Of a stretch of 64,000 bases of DNA, positions 33,510-43,936 are shown piece by piece. The position numbers were made by a program, and so were the translations under genes. Below the pieces are notes generated by a model that had not been told where the DNA came from, did not search any database, and worked only from the letters and a program-made list of their open reading frames with translations. The stretch covers positions 372,001 through 436,000 of the forward strand of contig AP026139.1 of the NCBI GenBank assembly GCA_030295235.1. Reading direction: 5' to 3'. How positions within the stretch are numbered: the first letter of the stretch is position 1; every line of letters starts with the position of its first letter. The DNA is from Fistulifera solaris (lineage: Eukaryota; Bacillariophyta; Bacillariophyceae; Naviculales; Stauroneidaceae).

Positions 33510-35561
33510 ATGTATGCTCCTCCTTTAACCGCCGACGAAATCACCACAGCGGCCGGAGTGATTCGTCAACAAACGGGTGTGACCGACGATCCGCACGGCC
33601 AAGAATTGCGTTTCGTGGCCATTTCCACCCAAGAATCGGCCGCACCCGCACGACACGCGCACATTATTACCGTAGAACCACCGACGGGCAAGGCCACCGA
33701 ATATGTCGTCCGCTTGGTTGACCAGACGATTGTTTCGACACTGGAATTGCCGCTGGGAACACAACCCTTGTTTACCCCGGACGATTGTGATTTGGCCGAA
33801 CAAGTGGTGCAGCAATCGCCCGAAGTGGCGGCCGCCTTGGAAGAGCGGTACGGTATCACCGACATGACGCGTGTCGCGTGTGATCCATGGAGTATTCATT
33901 TGGCCTGTGACGATGATACGGCTTTGACACAATGGCGGACCGATGGTATCCCCGGCCGATTGGTACAAACCTTCTTGTATTATCGTCAAGATGGCATGGC
34001 CGACAATCATTACGCTCATCCGATTGATATCTTGCCCGTGGTGGATTTGAATGCCCGGGTTGTGGTGTGTATTCACGGAATGGATCGGCCGGCTCCAAAA
34101 ATTCCTACGGATTCGGTCAATTATCATCGTGACTTGTTGCACAACAACTCGTACTTGGCCACGAAATGGAGAAGTGATGTCCCCAAGTCACTGAATGTTC
34201 TTCAACCCGAAGGTCCTTCGTTCACGGTGACCAACGACACACACGTGGAATGGCAAAAATGGTCATTCGATATCGGTTTCAATTATCGCGAAGGATTGAC
34301 GCTGCACAATATGTCCTTTGACGGCCGCCCCGTTCTCAACCGCGCTTCCTTGGTCGAAATGGCCGTCCCGTATGCCGATCCCTATCCTCCGCATACGCGC
34401 AAGTGTGCGTTCGATGTGGGCGATTACGGCTTGGGGTATTGCGCCAATTCGTTGCAATTGGGGTGCGATTGTTTGGGACACATTCGGTATTTTGATGTCG
34501 TGCTCAATGATGCCGCCGGCAATCCGGTGCACAAGCCGAAAGCCATTTGTATGCACGAAGAAGATCAAGGAATCTTGTGGAAACATGTCGAGTACCGAAA
34601 CGGGTACAATGAATCACGTAGATCGAGAGAGTTGGTGATTTCATTTGTGGCGACTGTCGTCAACTACGAATATCTCTTTTACTGGAGATTGAAACAAGAT
34701 GGTATGATCGATTTTGAAATTAAACTATCTGGCGAGTTGTCGACGAATCTGTTGTCGGCGCCGGAATCGGATGGTCGTCCGACTCATGGAGTTTTGGTGG
34801 CACCCGGTGTTAACTCGCAAATCCACCAACACATGTTTTGTGCACGTCTCGACATGGCGGTGGATGGAGTGGAACACAATACCGTTCGTGAGGTCGATAT
34901 TGTCTCGCGTCCCATCGATCCCGTCTCGAATCCGTACGGCAATGTCTTTGAGCCGGTGGAAACCTTGCTAACCACGGAACAGGCGGCCATCCGGACTCTG
35001 GATGTCACCAAAGCACGCACGTGGAAGATATCGAGCAACAAAACGAATCCCATCAATGGCAAGTTAACTTCCTACAAGCTCGTTCCATTCAGTAAAGGTG
35101 CCGCTCAGCCCGTTCTGATGACCGATCCGTCGTCTGCTGTTTCCAAAAGGGATCTTTTGCTACGTCTCATTTGTGGGTGACTCCTTATCATCCGAAGGAG
35201 CGTTTTCCGGCTGGCGAATATACACCACAAGGTGACGGGTCCGTCGGTTTACCTCAATGGACGAGTCGAGATCGCAGTTTGTTGGATTGTCCGGAAGGCA
35301 TTGTGGTCTGGCACGGTATGTACTTGGATCGCTTTCCTGCTGTTATCGTTATGCTGCACTCACATTCGTTTCGTCGTTCCAGCCTTTGGCGTGCTACATG
35401 TTCCGCGCATTGAAGATTTCCCAGTGATGCCTTGTGAAATTACTGGCTTTAGTTTGAAGCCCGACAACTTTTTCTTGGGAAACCCTGGAATTGATATCCC
35501 ACCGGAAGTCAACGAAGCTAGTAAGCTTGACACTATGGCGTGCTGTGCTGCCAAAGACTGA
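33510..35561 (+). CDS. Copper amine oxidase (TPQ enzyme)
   Basis: Oxidises primary amines to aldehydes, giving ammonia and hydrogen peroxide. About 661 residues, the usual size. The topaquinone precursor Tyr is in ATVVNYEY (codon at 34665-34667). The catalytic Asp lies in KCAFDVGDYGLG. Copper ligands are IHQHMFCARLD and the later His in FGVLHVPRIEDFPVMP. HLWVTPYHPKERFPAGEY is another strong family block. The N-terminus is cytosolic-looking (MYAPPLTADEITTAAG) and the C-terminus ends ACCAAKD; no classical peroxisome tripeptide is seen. An intron at 35316-35382 restores VVWHAFGVLHVPR. The frame steps at TTTT 35155-35158; one more T gives KRDLFATSHLWV. Confidence 0.92.
35316..35382 (+). other. 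Intron in the amine oxidase gene
   Basis: GTATGT donor and CGTTCCAG acceptor, 67 bases, phase 1. Confidence 0.85.
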
Positions 35562-36945
35562 TCAATACCTCGTGGAATTTGTTCGAAAACTGCAGTTGTC
35601 ATCGTCCACTAAAAAAATGCATTGAATAAGAGATACTTAGGTTGTAGTGATCAGTCTCTATTTTTGCACTGGTCAATCGAGGTCGTCAACGTCCTTCTTC
35701 GTTACTGAATAGCAGATAACAAACGCCGGAGTGCACGTGCAAGTTAGTACCATACCACCACAAGAGCAGTCGCCAAGTTGTACTATGGTTGATACATTAC
35801 TGATATAGAATAAATTCTTCTTTTCCTTTGTGAAGTATACGTTTGTTGATTCCTCCTCTCTATGAAACGGCAAACTTTTCGATTCAGCCCGCGCGACTTC
35901 GTCGAAATATAGTGTGGCTTTACTTTGGTTTTTTCATATTCTTTTGCAAGAAATTGATCCTTCTACAGGATTGCAGGTTGCAGTGATTCAGGGTCAGATG
36001 TTTCACCCTTCAAAAAAATCTAGCGTCTTTGATCTACCTCGTTACAAAATGCCTTCGCGAAGACCGATACTTTATCAATATCGTACTCGGGAATCATTGC
36101 GATCCAAGATGAGTTATGCGCCCTTCCGGCAATTATCGACAGCCGTCATTCTGAAGTCGGGGCAAGCTTCCTGTGACATCCCAATGTCAAAGAACAGAGT
36201 CGCTTCCTTGCACAAGCTGTAAATCCAATGTTATCGGTTTATGAAGCATCAGGCGCTACTTTCTTGCTGTTGTGTAGCGTGGGAATGGAAAGGAAAGGGT
36301 TCGCGGCGGTCGCCTTCTTGCCGCTTTTATGATTCTTGTTCGGACGCATCTTACCTCAAGTCAGGAGCAGGCAAGCTCGGTCTATCGAAACGCAACCAAA
36401 TTATGTCAAGGGATCAGCATTACCTTCTAAACGAAACCACCGTGACGAAAAACAATGGATCGATTACCGCAAAGAAAACACTCCGCAAAAATAAAAACAA
36501 CGCGGCATGTGAAGAGTGTGTTTTGTCTTATTTCGTCTTCTTCTCCTCGCAACGCGGCCTTGTTAGGGTTGAATTTACAGAAAGTCTCTTTAGAAGAACG
36601 TTGCCCCTTATTAAACGTGAAACAACACCACGTACTATATTTGAATTTCAGTACCGCTGCGCGATAACCCCATTTTGCCCATTTTGTCCGTTGTCGGTTG
36701 ATGAAAAGGACCGACCACCATCGATGAAAAGCAAAAAAAAACAGAAGCAATACGGCGAGTACCAACAATGGATGCTTGCTGTTGTCTATTGACTGTCAAT
36801 TAAACCAACTCGCTACGTATGAAATAAGTGTACTAACCTAGCCCTTCAAAAAACAGCTGGCGCTCACGATCCGTTTCGGAATCACAAAGGTGGATCGTTT
36901 ATGTTCCCTAAAGCACTATCATTTGAGACGTAATATTGCCCTACA
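35562..36945. other. Spacer with two unconvincing open frames
   Basis: About 1.4 kb. Plus-strand open frames at 35914-36222 (102 codons) and 36241-36792 (183 codons) show no domain, have skewed composition (Lys, Ser, Cys, Phe) and face a comparable open frame on the other strand, so I do not call them genes. The right end is the promoter of the SET gene. Confidence 0.4.
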
Positions 36946-38925
36946 ATGCATTCTGCGCGCTCACCAAATGGTCACAAATCGGGTGACAAGTTTGATCGCT
37001 TCGAAAAATGGTTGCGCGACAACGGCGCAAGGTTCGATCAGGTAAGTGATGAAATCATCCATCCGTGAATGTTATTTCTTCCGTATCGCTGACACTTTCT
37101 TCTATCTTCGCTGGGTGTACATAGCTTGAAATAAAAGTTTACGATGATGGATCCTCGTCGTCGTCTCGTGGAAGAGGAGATGACAGTAACGAGGAGAAAA
37201 AAAGACACTGTGACAAAGGATGAAGGAGAAGAATCCGAAATGCGAGGAGTTCACGCTCTATCTCACATTCCTCCGAATACTCTCGTTATGAGCATTCCCC
37301 GAAAATGTCTCATCACTGTCGAAATGGGCCAAGCTACACCGATAGGTCAAGCCATTCTCAATTCCGATCTCGATCTCGATGCACCAAAACATATCTTCCT
37401 CATGGTCTACTTACTTTGGGATCGCAAAGTAAATGGAAAGAATTCGTTCTTCTTTCCTTATTACGAAGTCTTGCCGAAAACGCTAAAAAATATGCCCATA
37501 TTTTGGTCTAAGGGAGAATTAGCCGAGTTAAATGGAAGCTATCTGCAACAACAGATTGCGGATCGCAACCAAGCCATAGCGGAAGATTACCGTGCCATAT
37601 GCGAAGTGGCACCCCAAATGCGTGAATTGGCCACGTTGGAGGAGTTCAAATGGGCACGTATGTGTGTTTGTTCGCGTAACTTTGGTCTACAGATCGATGG
37701 ACACCGCACGAGCGCCCTCGTTCCGCACGCCGACATGCTCAACCATTATCGTCCCCGTGAAACGAAGTGGACGTTTGACGAGGATCGACAAGCATTCACA
37801 ATAACATCATTGCAACACATTGGCAACGGATCGCAAATTTATGACTCGTACGGACAAAAATGCAATCATCGTTTTTTGCTCAATTACGGTTTTGCCGTGG
37901 AAGACAACCGCGAACTGGATGGCTTCTGTCCCAATGAGGTCCCCTTGGAGCTCTACATCTCCCCGGATGATCCTTTGTTAAATGAAAAACTTGAGTTTTG
38001 GACCAGAGGGGAAATCAGTGACAAAAGTCAAGGAGCTTCAGGGCGAGGGACGACTCGAATACAATCAGTTAACGCCCCAGAATCATTCGGTGCTCCGCCT
38101 CTGTTGAAGCGTATCAGGGTTTGCGTTTCGAGCAATGAGAACACGCGTCTATTATTCAGTCTTTTAAGGGCTTTAGCTTGCAATGGTCCGGAACTAAATG
38201 CTCTGGCATCTCCGGTGTCTGCTTCCTGCGGTCCTATCGTGCGGGGAGACGACCGCAGTTCAGCCAACGTTGCGCGCAGCTTGTTCGGATTTCCTGAGTT
38301 GCCGTCATCAAATAGCGTTTTGACTGGCAGCCCTATACCATTCGGCGCTACCTATCATCGCTCTTGTCGTGACATACGCCACCCTGTTAGCTTGCGAAAT
38401 GAGCGCGCAGCACTACGGTTGCTATTACAAATTGTAGAAAGACATCTCTCGGAATACTCGACAACACTGGCCGCAGATGTGACCGACCTCCTCGACGAAC
38501 TAGCATATCCACGCTTTAGTAATAAACGCCACGCCAAAATTCAAGTTCGTGGAGAGAAGGAAGTATTGCACCATTTTGCGCGCTGGGCAACAACTGGACT
38601 GGAAGTTTTGGATGTGATAGAGGAAGAGTTACAGGAAGAAAGGGGATCCATTGAGGTTTCCAGCACAGGTCGCGTTTCAGTGGTGAGTCATGAAGAACGA
38701 CCTTCCTTCGACTACATGATTCAGCGTATGGAGGAGGATGCCGAATCTCGTGACATCGGACACCATACAATAGTTCGTTATTGTGCAGATGTACTGGGAA
38801 GTCTGAGGCGTGAGGAGTTCAAAAACATTCGCCGACAAAGACTCCTGCAACAAGAGCAACCGCGAGCTAGGACTTCATCCGGGCGCATCTGGAGATCCCA
38901 TGAACCTGGTAGCAGTAACAGATAA
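36946..38925 (+). CDS. SET-domain lysine methyltransferase, SETD3/Rubisco-LSMT type
   Basis: These enzymes transfer methyl from S-adenosylmethionine to lysine or histidine of non-histone proteins such as Rubisco or actin. About 631 residues. Exon 1 (36946-37041) encodes FDRFEKWLRDNGARFDQ, typical of the family start, and exon 2 continues LEIKVYDDG. The split SET domain shows RGVHALSHIPPNTLVMSIP, then SALVPHADMLNHYRP, then YDSYGQKCNHRFLLNYGF. The C-terminal half fits the Rubisco-LSMT substrate-binding region, with an inserted disordered segment around 300-430. No clear plastid presequence is visible, which leans away from a strict Rubisco role. The frame steps at A7 37197-37203; six A join EEKKDTVTKDEGEE. 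Confidence 0.85.
37042..37124 (+). other. Intron in the SET gene
   Basis: GTAAGT donor and TGTACATAG acceptor, 83 bases, phase 0. Confidence 0.85.
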
Positions 38926-39541
38926 TGCAGTAGTCCCTTGTTATTAAGAAGTCTGCGTAGTTTTATCTACTGGCAATGCTGAATAAGGTACATTACCAGT
39001 GGCATACCAACTACACAGTTAGTAGCAGCTCATGTTGTAACTATGGATTTTCGTCGCTTTGTTTATTTATTGCTGAAAATCCCTCGTCACTATTGCTAGG
39101 ATTGACAAAATGATGTGGAAGATGTTCTTTGTAGCGAGGCGACTCACTTAGCGTCGCAGCGAAACCCAATTTTAATAGACGGAAGGCGAACAGTCTCTCT
39201 CTCTCGGACTCGGACCGGACACCGGACACCGGACACAGGACACGGGACATCGGACGCCAGGACGTCACACGTCACCTGTTTACCACGCCAACGCTGTTCT
39301 CCTTCTCCCACACACAAAGACACAGTGGTAATCAGTCAGCACTGACGTACTTCGGTCTTCCCATCTCATTCATCGCTCTCGCTTCGTGCTTTCTCGCAGA
39401 TCCTCGTTCTCATGGCAACGACGCAAGGATCCAACGTCACCGTGCGCACGTCGCAAGAACTGTTTTGCTTGTCGTTCCTTGTGGCCAACGTTCACTTTTC
39501 AACTTTAATAAATAAATAACGGATTCACCTTGAAAGGCACC
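38926..39541. promoter_or_regulatory. Promoter region of the plastid-targeted gene, with minisatellite
   Basis: 616 bases. It contains a CT run and a GGACACC-type minisatellite at about 39194-39262 and, close to the ATG, the A/T-rich TTTAATAAATAAATAA. No gene supported. Confidence 0.45.
39194..39262. repeat. Minisatellite of GGACACC-like units
   Basis: A TCTCTCTCTCTC run passes into GGACCGGACACCGGACACC, then GGACACAGGACACGGGACATC and GGACGCCAGGACG. Units are 7-9 bases and drift to the right. Confidence 0.75.
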
Positions 39542-40183
39542 ATGAAGTTCTCTGCTGCTTTCGTTGCTTTGATTGCCGGAGCCACGGCTTTCACTCCGGC
39601 TCAGCCTAGCTTTGCTCGCACTTCCGTCAAGGTATACAACCTTGAGAAGGGTGCCGGTAAGTCATCTCAATAAATGATGTTTTTTAAATATTTTTTACTC
39701 AAAATGCAGTTGGATTCTCACGCATTTCGACATTGCAGGAGGTATGTTCGACACACGCAACCCCGAACCCGTGAAGCACGAAGATGCTCGCAAGTCGATC
39801 AGTGAGGCTCCGTCGTTCGAAGAGTACATGAAAATGCGAAATGGCGGTGCCCCTGCTGCCCCTGCCCCTGCACCGGCTGCTTACACACCTCCCGCTGCAC
39901 CGGCATGGGCTCCTCCTGCTGCCCCCGCTTGGGCCCCCCGGCTGCTCCTGCCTGGGCTCCTCCCGCCGCCCCCGCTTGGGCACCTCCTGCTCAAGCGCCC
40001 GCCCCGTGGTCGCCACCGGCCGCCGCCCCGGCTCCTGCTGCCCATGGCGGTGCCCCAGTCAAGGGTGCCGGTGGTATGTTCGATACCCGTGATCCTGAAC
40101 CAGTCAAGCACGAGGACCCTCGCAAGTCGATCAGCGCCGCTCCTTCCTTCGAAGAGTACATGAAGATGCGTAACAACCAGTAA
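39542..40183 (+). CDS. Plastid-targeted Pro/Ala-rich protein with duplicated terminal motif
   Basis: Two exons give about 186 residues. Exon 1 encodes a diatom bipartite plastid presequence: a signal peptide (MKFSAAFVALIAGATAFTPA) with an ASAFAP-like site at ATAFTP, where Phe is the key residue for stroma import. The mature chain has a motif MFDTRNPEPVKHEDARKSIS-EAPSFEEYMKMR, a central Pro/Ala/Trp repeat of PPAAPAWA units, and the motif again at the C-terminus with two or three changes, ending NNQ. The intron is 39657-39738. The frame steps by one at C6 39934-39939 within the repeat; seven C restore one chain that reaches the second motif. I do not know the family or function; the acidic/basic motif pair around a flexible linker suggests a plastid linker protein, which is a guess. 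Confidence 0.78.
39657..39738 (+). other. Intron in the plastid-targeted gene
   Basis: GTAAGT donor and ACATTGCAG acceptor, 82 bases, phase 1. Confidence 0.85.
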
Positions 40184-41265
40184 TCAAATTCTTCTAAAGT
40201 AGTCTTATGTCTAATAGGTGCCCAATGTGATTATTCTGCCAGATATGTGCTCCCTCAACCCAACTGACTTGCTGCACAACACCTGATAACTTGTTTTTGA
40301 TGGCCAACGATTGAATGCAAAGCCATCAGTTTCGCCTGTCGTATGACCCGTCGAGTTGTGGAACGGAGACGACAAAAAAAGTTGAGAGAATTGTTGGAAC
40401 TCTCATTTCGTTGTGTTTGGAAAGAGCTGCTTTTTGCTTGAAGAGGATCGGATAGCTAGCTCTTTCCGACGTACAGGTAGTGTCGTCAATGGCTTCATGC
40501 TTTTCCCACGATAAGTTATTTTTTCCGTCCTGGCTATAATGACAACCTACTTTTCGATTACAGAGTACTTCATTCTTGTTGGAATAAATGAATATATTGG
40601 GGTCTTTTAATACAGAGTCTAGACAATCACAAAGATCTCCATGATGAATGATGAACTATTCTCAGAAGAGAGCTATGAGGGAAAGGTGCCGGATAAGTGT
40701 TCCTGTTGATTAAGGTTAAGGAGTGTTCCTCCCAACCAACAACCGACAACCGACAACAAATCAACCTGGCTGACGGCGGACGGTCTTGATGGGTAAAGCG
40801 GTAAACCTTCAACATTTTGAAACTTTGCCTACTAAAAATGTATCGATTTGTGAGGCTAAATATTTTACTTTAAACATCTCACTTTGACGTGATTGTATAC
40901 TATATATCAAATACTGCTTAGAAAAAAGCACTGTTTGAGTGTCAGTCGAACAACGTTTCCGTTTGACGTTTTACTGTTACTACTACACACGTGGTCAACC
41001 GACAGAAAAACACCTCACACTACTCACAGCCAATGATTTTCGTAAAGAATGCAACTTGCACCAATCGGGATGGTTCACAAACTGGTGGCTGGAGGGGCTT
41101 TCTCCCTTCACACGAGAATACATTCTCCCGTTCGTGGCCATTCAAAAAAGTTTTAGTAATCGATAGAAACCTTTTATGATGAACAACTACTCATGAAGAC
41201 TTGATCGGAATTAATCAATCAATTGTAGCCATCAAAAATCTTCCGTCATCGCAACCCGCTCTGCG
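40184..41265. other. Spacer of about 1.1 kb
   Basis: Contains only short open frames on both strands with no recognisable domain. A short repeat CAACCGACAACCGACAAC lies near 40739. Nothing else is seen. Confidence 0.4.
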
Positions 41266-42215
41266 ATGGAAACGATGGACTCAGCACAAAGCAGTGAAGC
41301 AGAACATGCCGTTGTGAATCAAGTCGCGCAACCAAGCAACAACCAGCAAACAGGTCGACCTCGGTCACAATCGGTTGCCACCGCTCAGCCCAGTGTGGAA
41401 ACAGTGGTAGCCAAGTCCAAGCGCGCTGCTTCCACGCTCTGGCTTCTCCTGCATGCTCAGGTAAGCACTATTGATTCTTCGTTGTCCATCGTTTTGGCGC
41501 GAGTCGACGTCATTCTGACTGTAGTTTCAAAGAATTGTGTTTTAGGAAACACGTGTCCTTATTCCGGTTGTCAAGAAGCCAAGCGACTACACTTGCATTT
41601 GAAAACATGCCCGTCCAATTGCTCAGTCAACAAAAGTGAAGCATGTCCCACCCGTTGCAATGGCTGTGAGCAAGCACGTCAACTACTGAATCATTATCGC
41701 CGCTGTCGCGGTGAACGGGCGCGTCAAGGGTGTCGGAAAGAAAGTCAACACTGTCTCATTTGTTCCCTCGTGGCCCGCCAAGCCAAATCCATGCTCGGTA
41801 AAGACAAGATGGGTCAATCGTCGTCGTCGTCGCGTTTTAGTAGTAGTAGTAGTAGTAGCATGATCTCGGTATTCAACAAAGACATCATACTGGGCGATGC
41901 CGCCATGATGTCGGGTCCGTCTCCGAGCCTCCACACTATGCCTCCACCGCCACCGCGACGGGGTATTTTGACCCACCGTGTCGCTGACGCGAGTATTCTA
42001 ACCGACGGTCGTCCGCTGAAGTCGATCTCCTTTGCCGACGAAGCGACGCGTCCGCGATCGTCTTCGGTGGTGGAACCCAAAAAGAAATTTTGGTGAGATC
42101 CCGCAGTTTGTCCGTAGGATCCTCTCCCACCACGTGTGAAACAATTCTGGAAGAGGACGGGAGCTGTTCAGTGGATCCCATCGGGGAGTATCCTACCGAC
42201 TCTTCCATGCTATAA
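41266..42215 (+). CDS. TAZ-type zinc-finger protein
   Basis: About 292 residues. TAZ fingers, as in CBP/p300, bind transactivation domains. After a Gln/Ser/Ala-rich leader the finger starts LWLLLHAQNC, then CPYSGCQEAKRLHLHLKTC, a CNGCEQARQLLNHYRRC module and a CLICSLVARQ module, giving the repeated His/Cys3 sets of a TAZ fold. The intron 41461-41532 (72 bases, divisible by three) brings HAQ next to NC, completing the first His-x3-Cys; leaving it in would insert 24 unrelated residues. The tail has Ser tracts from TCG and AGT triplets at about 41820-41862. The frame steps at TTTT 42088-42091; with five T it runs on through SRSLSVGSSPTTCETILEED to a stop at 42215. Confidence 0.82.
41461..41532 (+). 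other. Intron in the TAZ gene
   Basis: GTAAGC donor and GTTTCAAAG acceptor, 72 bases; it contains no stop in frame, so retention would still be translated. Confidence 0.7.
41820..41862. repeat. Trinucleotide repeats coding polyserine
   Basis: TCG repeats followed by TTTAGTAG and AGT repeats, coding two Ser tracts inside the TAZ protein. Confidence 0.85.
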
Positions 42216-42438
42216 TTTATTTATTTTGATTAATTTCCCTCTTATTTTTGTGCACTAAAAAATGAAGTAGTTTTATTTCATTCATTGCTACAACTAACTA
42301 CATCCATTGAGGCGTGTCCTTGTTGGCCGGATGGCTTGTGCATCATCTTTGGTACACACCTCTCGGTTACGCTCTCCCGAAACGAATGAATACCAGTATG
42401 CCTCGGGTGCCGTTTTGTTGGCATGCTTCCTCTTACTT

Positions 42439-43423
42439 TTAGGCCGTTTGATAATGCGGTTCGTGCGGTGCCAACACGACACCATCTTCAAACACGACGG
42501 TCCGAAACCCAAAATCCGGTTCGATGGCTTCCCACCACGTAAACTCGCACGGCACCGATACTTTGCGAGGAACGCCAAACAGCACGTCGTCTTGACCCAT
42601 TCTTTCTTCTTGTTCTTCGAGACTGTAATCCAAAACGAGTGTTTGTACCAATTGTCGAACATCCTCCAGTGACAAGGCGACATTACTGATTTCTTTTTGT
42701 TCCAATTCGTGATGCAATTCTTGTAACGTGTGCGGTCGTTTGCGACACGTCTGTACTAAAAAAGTACCGCAACTTGGAAATGAATTCATGATCAAATTCC
42801 AAATTACTGTACCAGACCCCTCCCGTCAATTCTTTCGAGGGTTGCAATTCGTACAACATGTACAATTTTTTGGATTTGGCGGTAACACTTTTGACGGGTT
42901 TAATGAGACGCCGACTTTCGAGTGTTTTCAATATTTTGGTCAAGGCATTTTGTTGAATATTCGTTTGGAGACGAATATCTTTCGTCCAACATCCCATTGT
43001 TTGGGTACGTTCAATGACTTGATAGACCATTCGTGCTGCCGGATCTAAACCATGGAATTGGAGGGCGACTTGATCTTCCACTAGCGTGTAATGCAATTCT
43101 TTGGCGGTCCGACTCATGACCAAGCGGGAGGTCGCCGTCAATTCATTGATAATGGGAACTAATTGGAGGTATTCATCCTCTGGGAAGTATGTTTTGAGAG
43201 TGGAATTGGAAATTCCGGCGCTCGCATATTCGCTTTGTGTCAATAAGGCAATGAAACGGTCTTTCAATGTAGAACTGGTAGTAGTTGTGGTAGTAATAAT
43301 AGTAGTAGAAGACGACGTGACGACGGTGGGTTCCGGAATCGCCAGGGCTTGTCCGGTTTTGATTTTCTTGGAGGGCGCTGCGGTGGATAATGATACAGCA
43401 GTCCGTTTTTGAGTTGGAGGCAT
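42439..43423 (-). CDS. RPC6: RNA polymerase III subunit RPC6 (RPC34/POLR3F)
   Basis: RPC34 is a winged-helix subunit that helps Pol III open promoters and bind TFIIIB. About 327 residues against 316 in human. It starts MPPTQKRTAVSL; a Thr/Ser-rich stretch precedes two winged helices. Strong matches are MGCWTKDIRLQTNIQQNALTKI-LKTLESRRLIKPVKSV, KKLYMLYELQPSKELTGGVWY and DHEFISKLR; the end has PRKVSVPCEFTWWE and VFEDGVVLAP. The longer open frame to 43720 is ignored because its leader is non-homologous and crosses the GGTACC cluster. The frame steps at A6 42758-42763 (plus strand); five would join KLRYFLVQTCRKRPHTLQEL. It is divergent from the aminopeptidase gene. Confidence 0.9.
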
Positions 43424-43668
43424 GATTTTTAATTTGATATTGATATCACAATGAAAAGAGTGGATGGATAGAATAGTAAGGAGAAGAATTTTGTTGGAAA
43501 AGATACCAGTATCGCCAGCACGATAATAATGGGGATTGTTGGACAACAAATCAACAAATAAAGAATCAACAACATCAACAAAAAATAATACGGAGTACAA
43601 GTAATAAGGTTCGCAAGTAGTAATGTTCTGTGTGGCGGCTGGCGGAAGGACGCCGAAACGTGAACGGG

Positions 43669-43694
43669 GGTACCGGTACTGGTACCTGGTACCG
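43669..43694. repeat. GGTACC-type palindrome cluster
   Basis: GGTACCGGTACTGGTACCTG followed by GTACCG: three palindromic units in 26 bases, between divergent genes. Confidence 0.65.
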
Positions 43695-43892
43695 ATTAGA
43701 CATGTACATGACATGGACACTCCACGTCACTATCATGACTCATAACTTCCTCAGATATTCATGCCGACTGACGACTCAAATTTTCGACATTGCATGAGAA
43801 AAATAAATAATAAGATCGTTAAACTCTTCTTTTATACATTATCACTTTGCACCTCGAGGAGAGACGTTTCTTTTCCTTCTGGTAGTTCACTT

Positions 43893-43925
43893 CACACACA
43901 CACACTCACACACTCACACACACAC
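43893..43925. repeat. CA-rich microsatellite
   Basis: CACACACACACTCACACACT and more CA, ending 12 bases before the aminopeptidase start codon, so it lies in the 5' untranslated leader. Confidence 0.85.
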
Positions 43926-43936
43926 TCTATTGCAAC

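Larger units (their letters stand above)
43424..43936. promoter_or_regulatory. Divergent promoter, RPC6 and aminopeptidase, with GGTACC cluster
   Basis: 513 bases. Carries the GGTACC cluster at 43669-43694, almost midway, and a CA/CACT microsatellite at 43893-43925 just before the aminopeptidase ATG. Confidence 0.5.

Noticed and set aside
33525-34142. Minus-strand open frame of 205 codons inside the amine oxidase
   Set aside because: Antisense shadow of a conserved enzyme; no homology of its own.
36241-36792. Plus-strand open frame of 183 codons
   Set aside because: Odd composition, no domain, and a similar-length open frame on the opposite strand. Not enough to call a gene.
42294-42683. 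Minus-strand open frame of 129 codons overlapping the RPC6 end
   Set aside because: It is another frame of RPC6 3' coding sequence; the RPC6 frame itself shows the homology.
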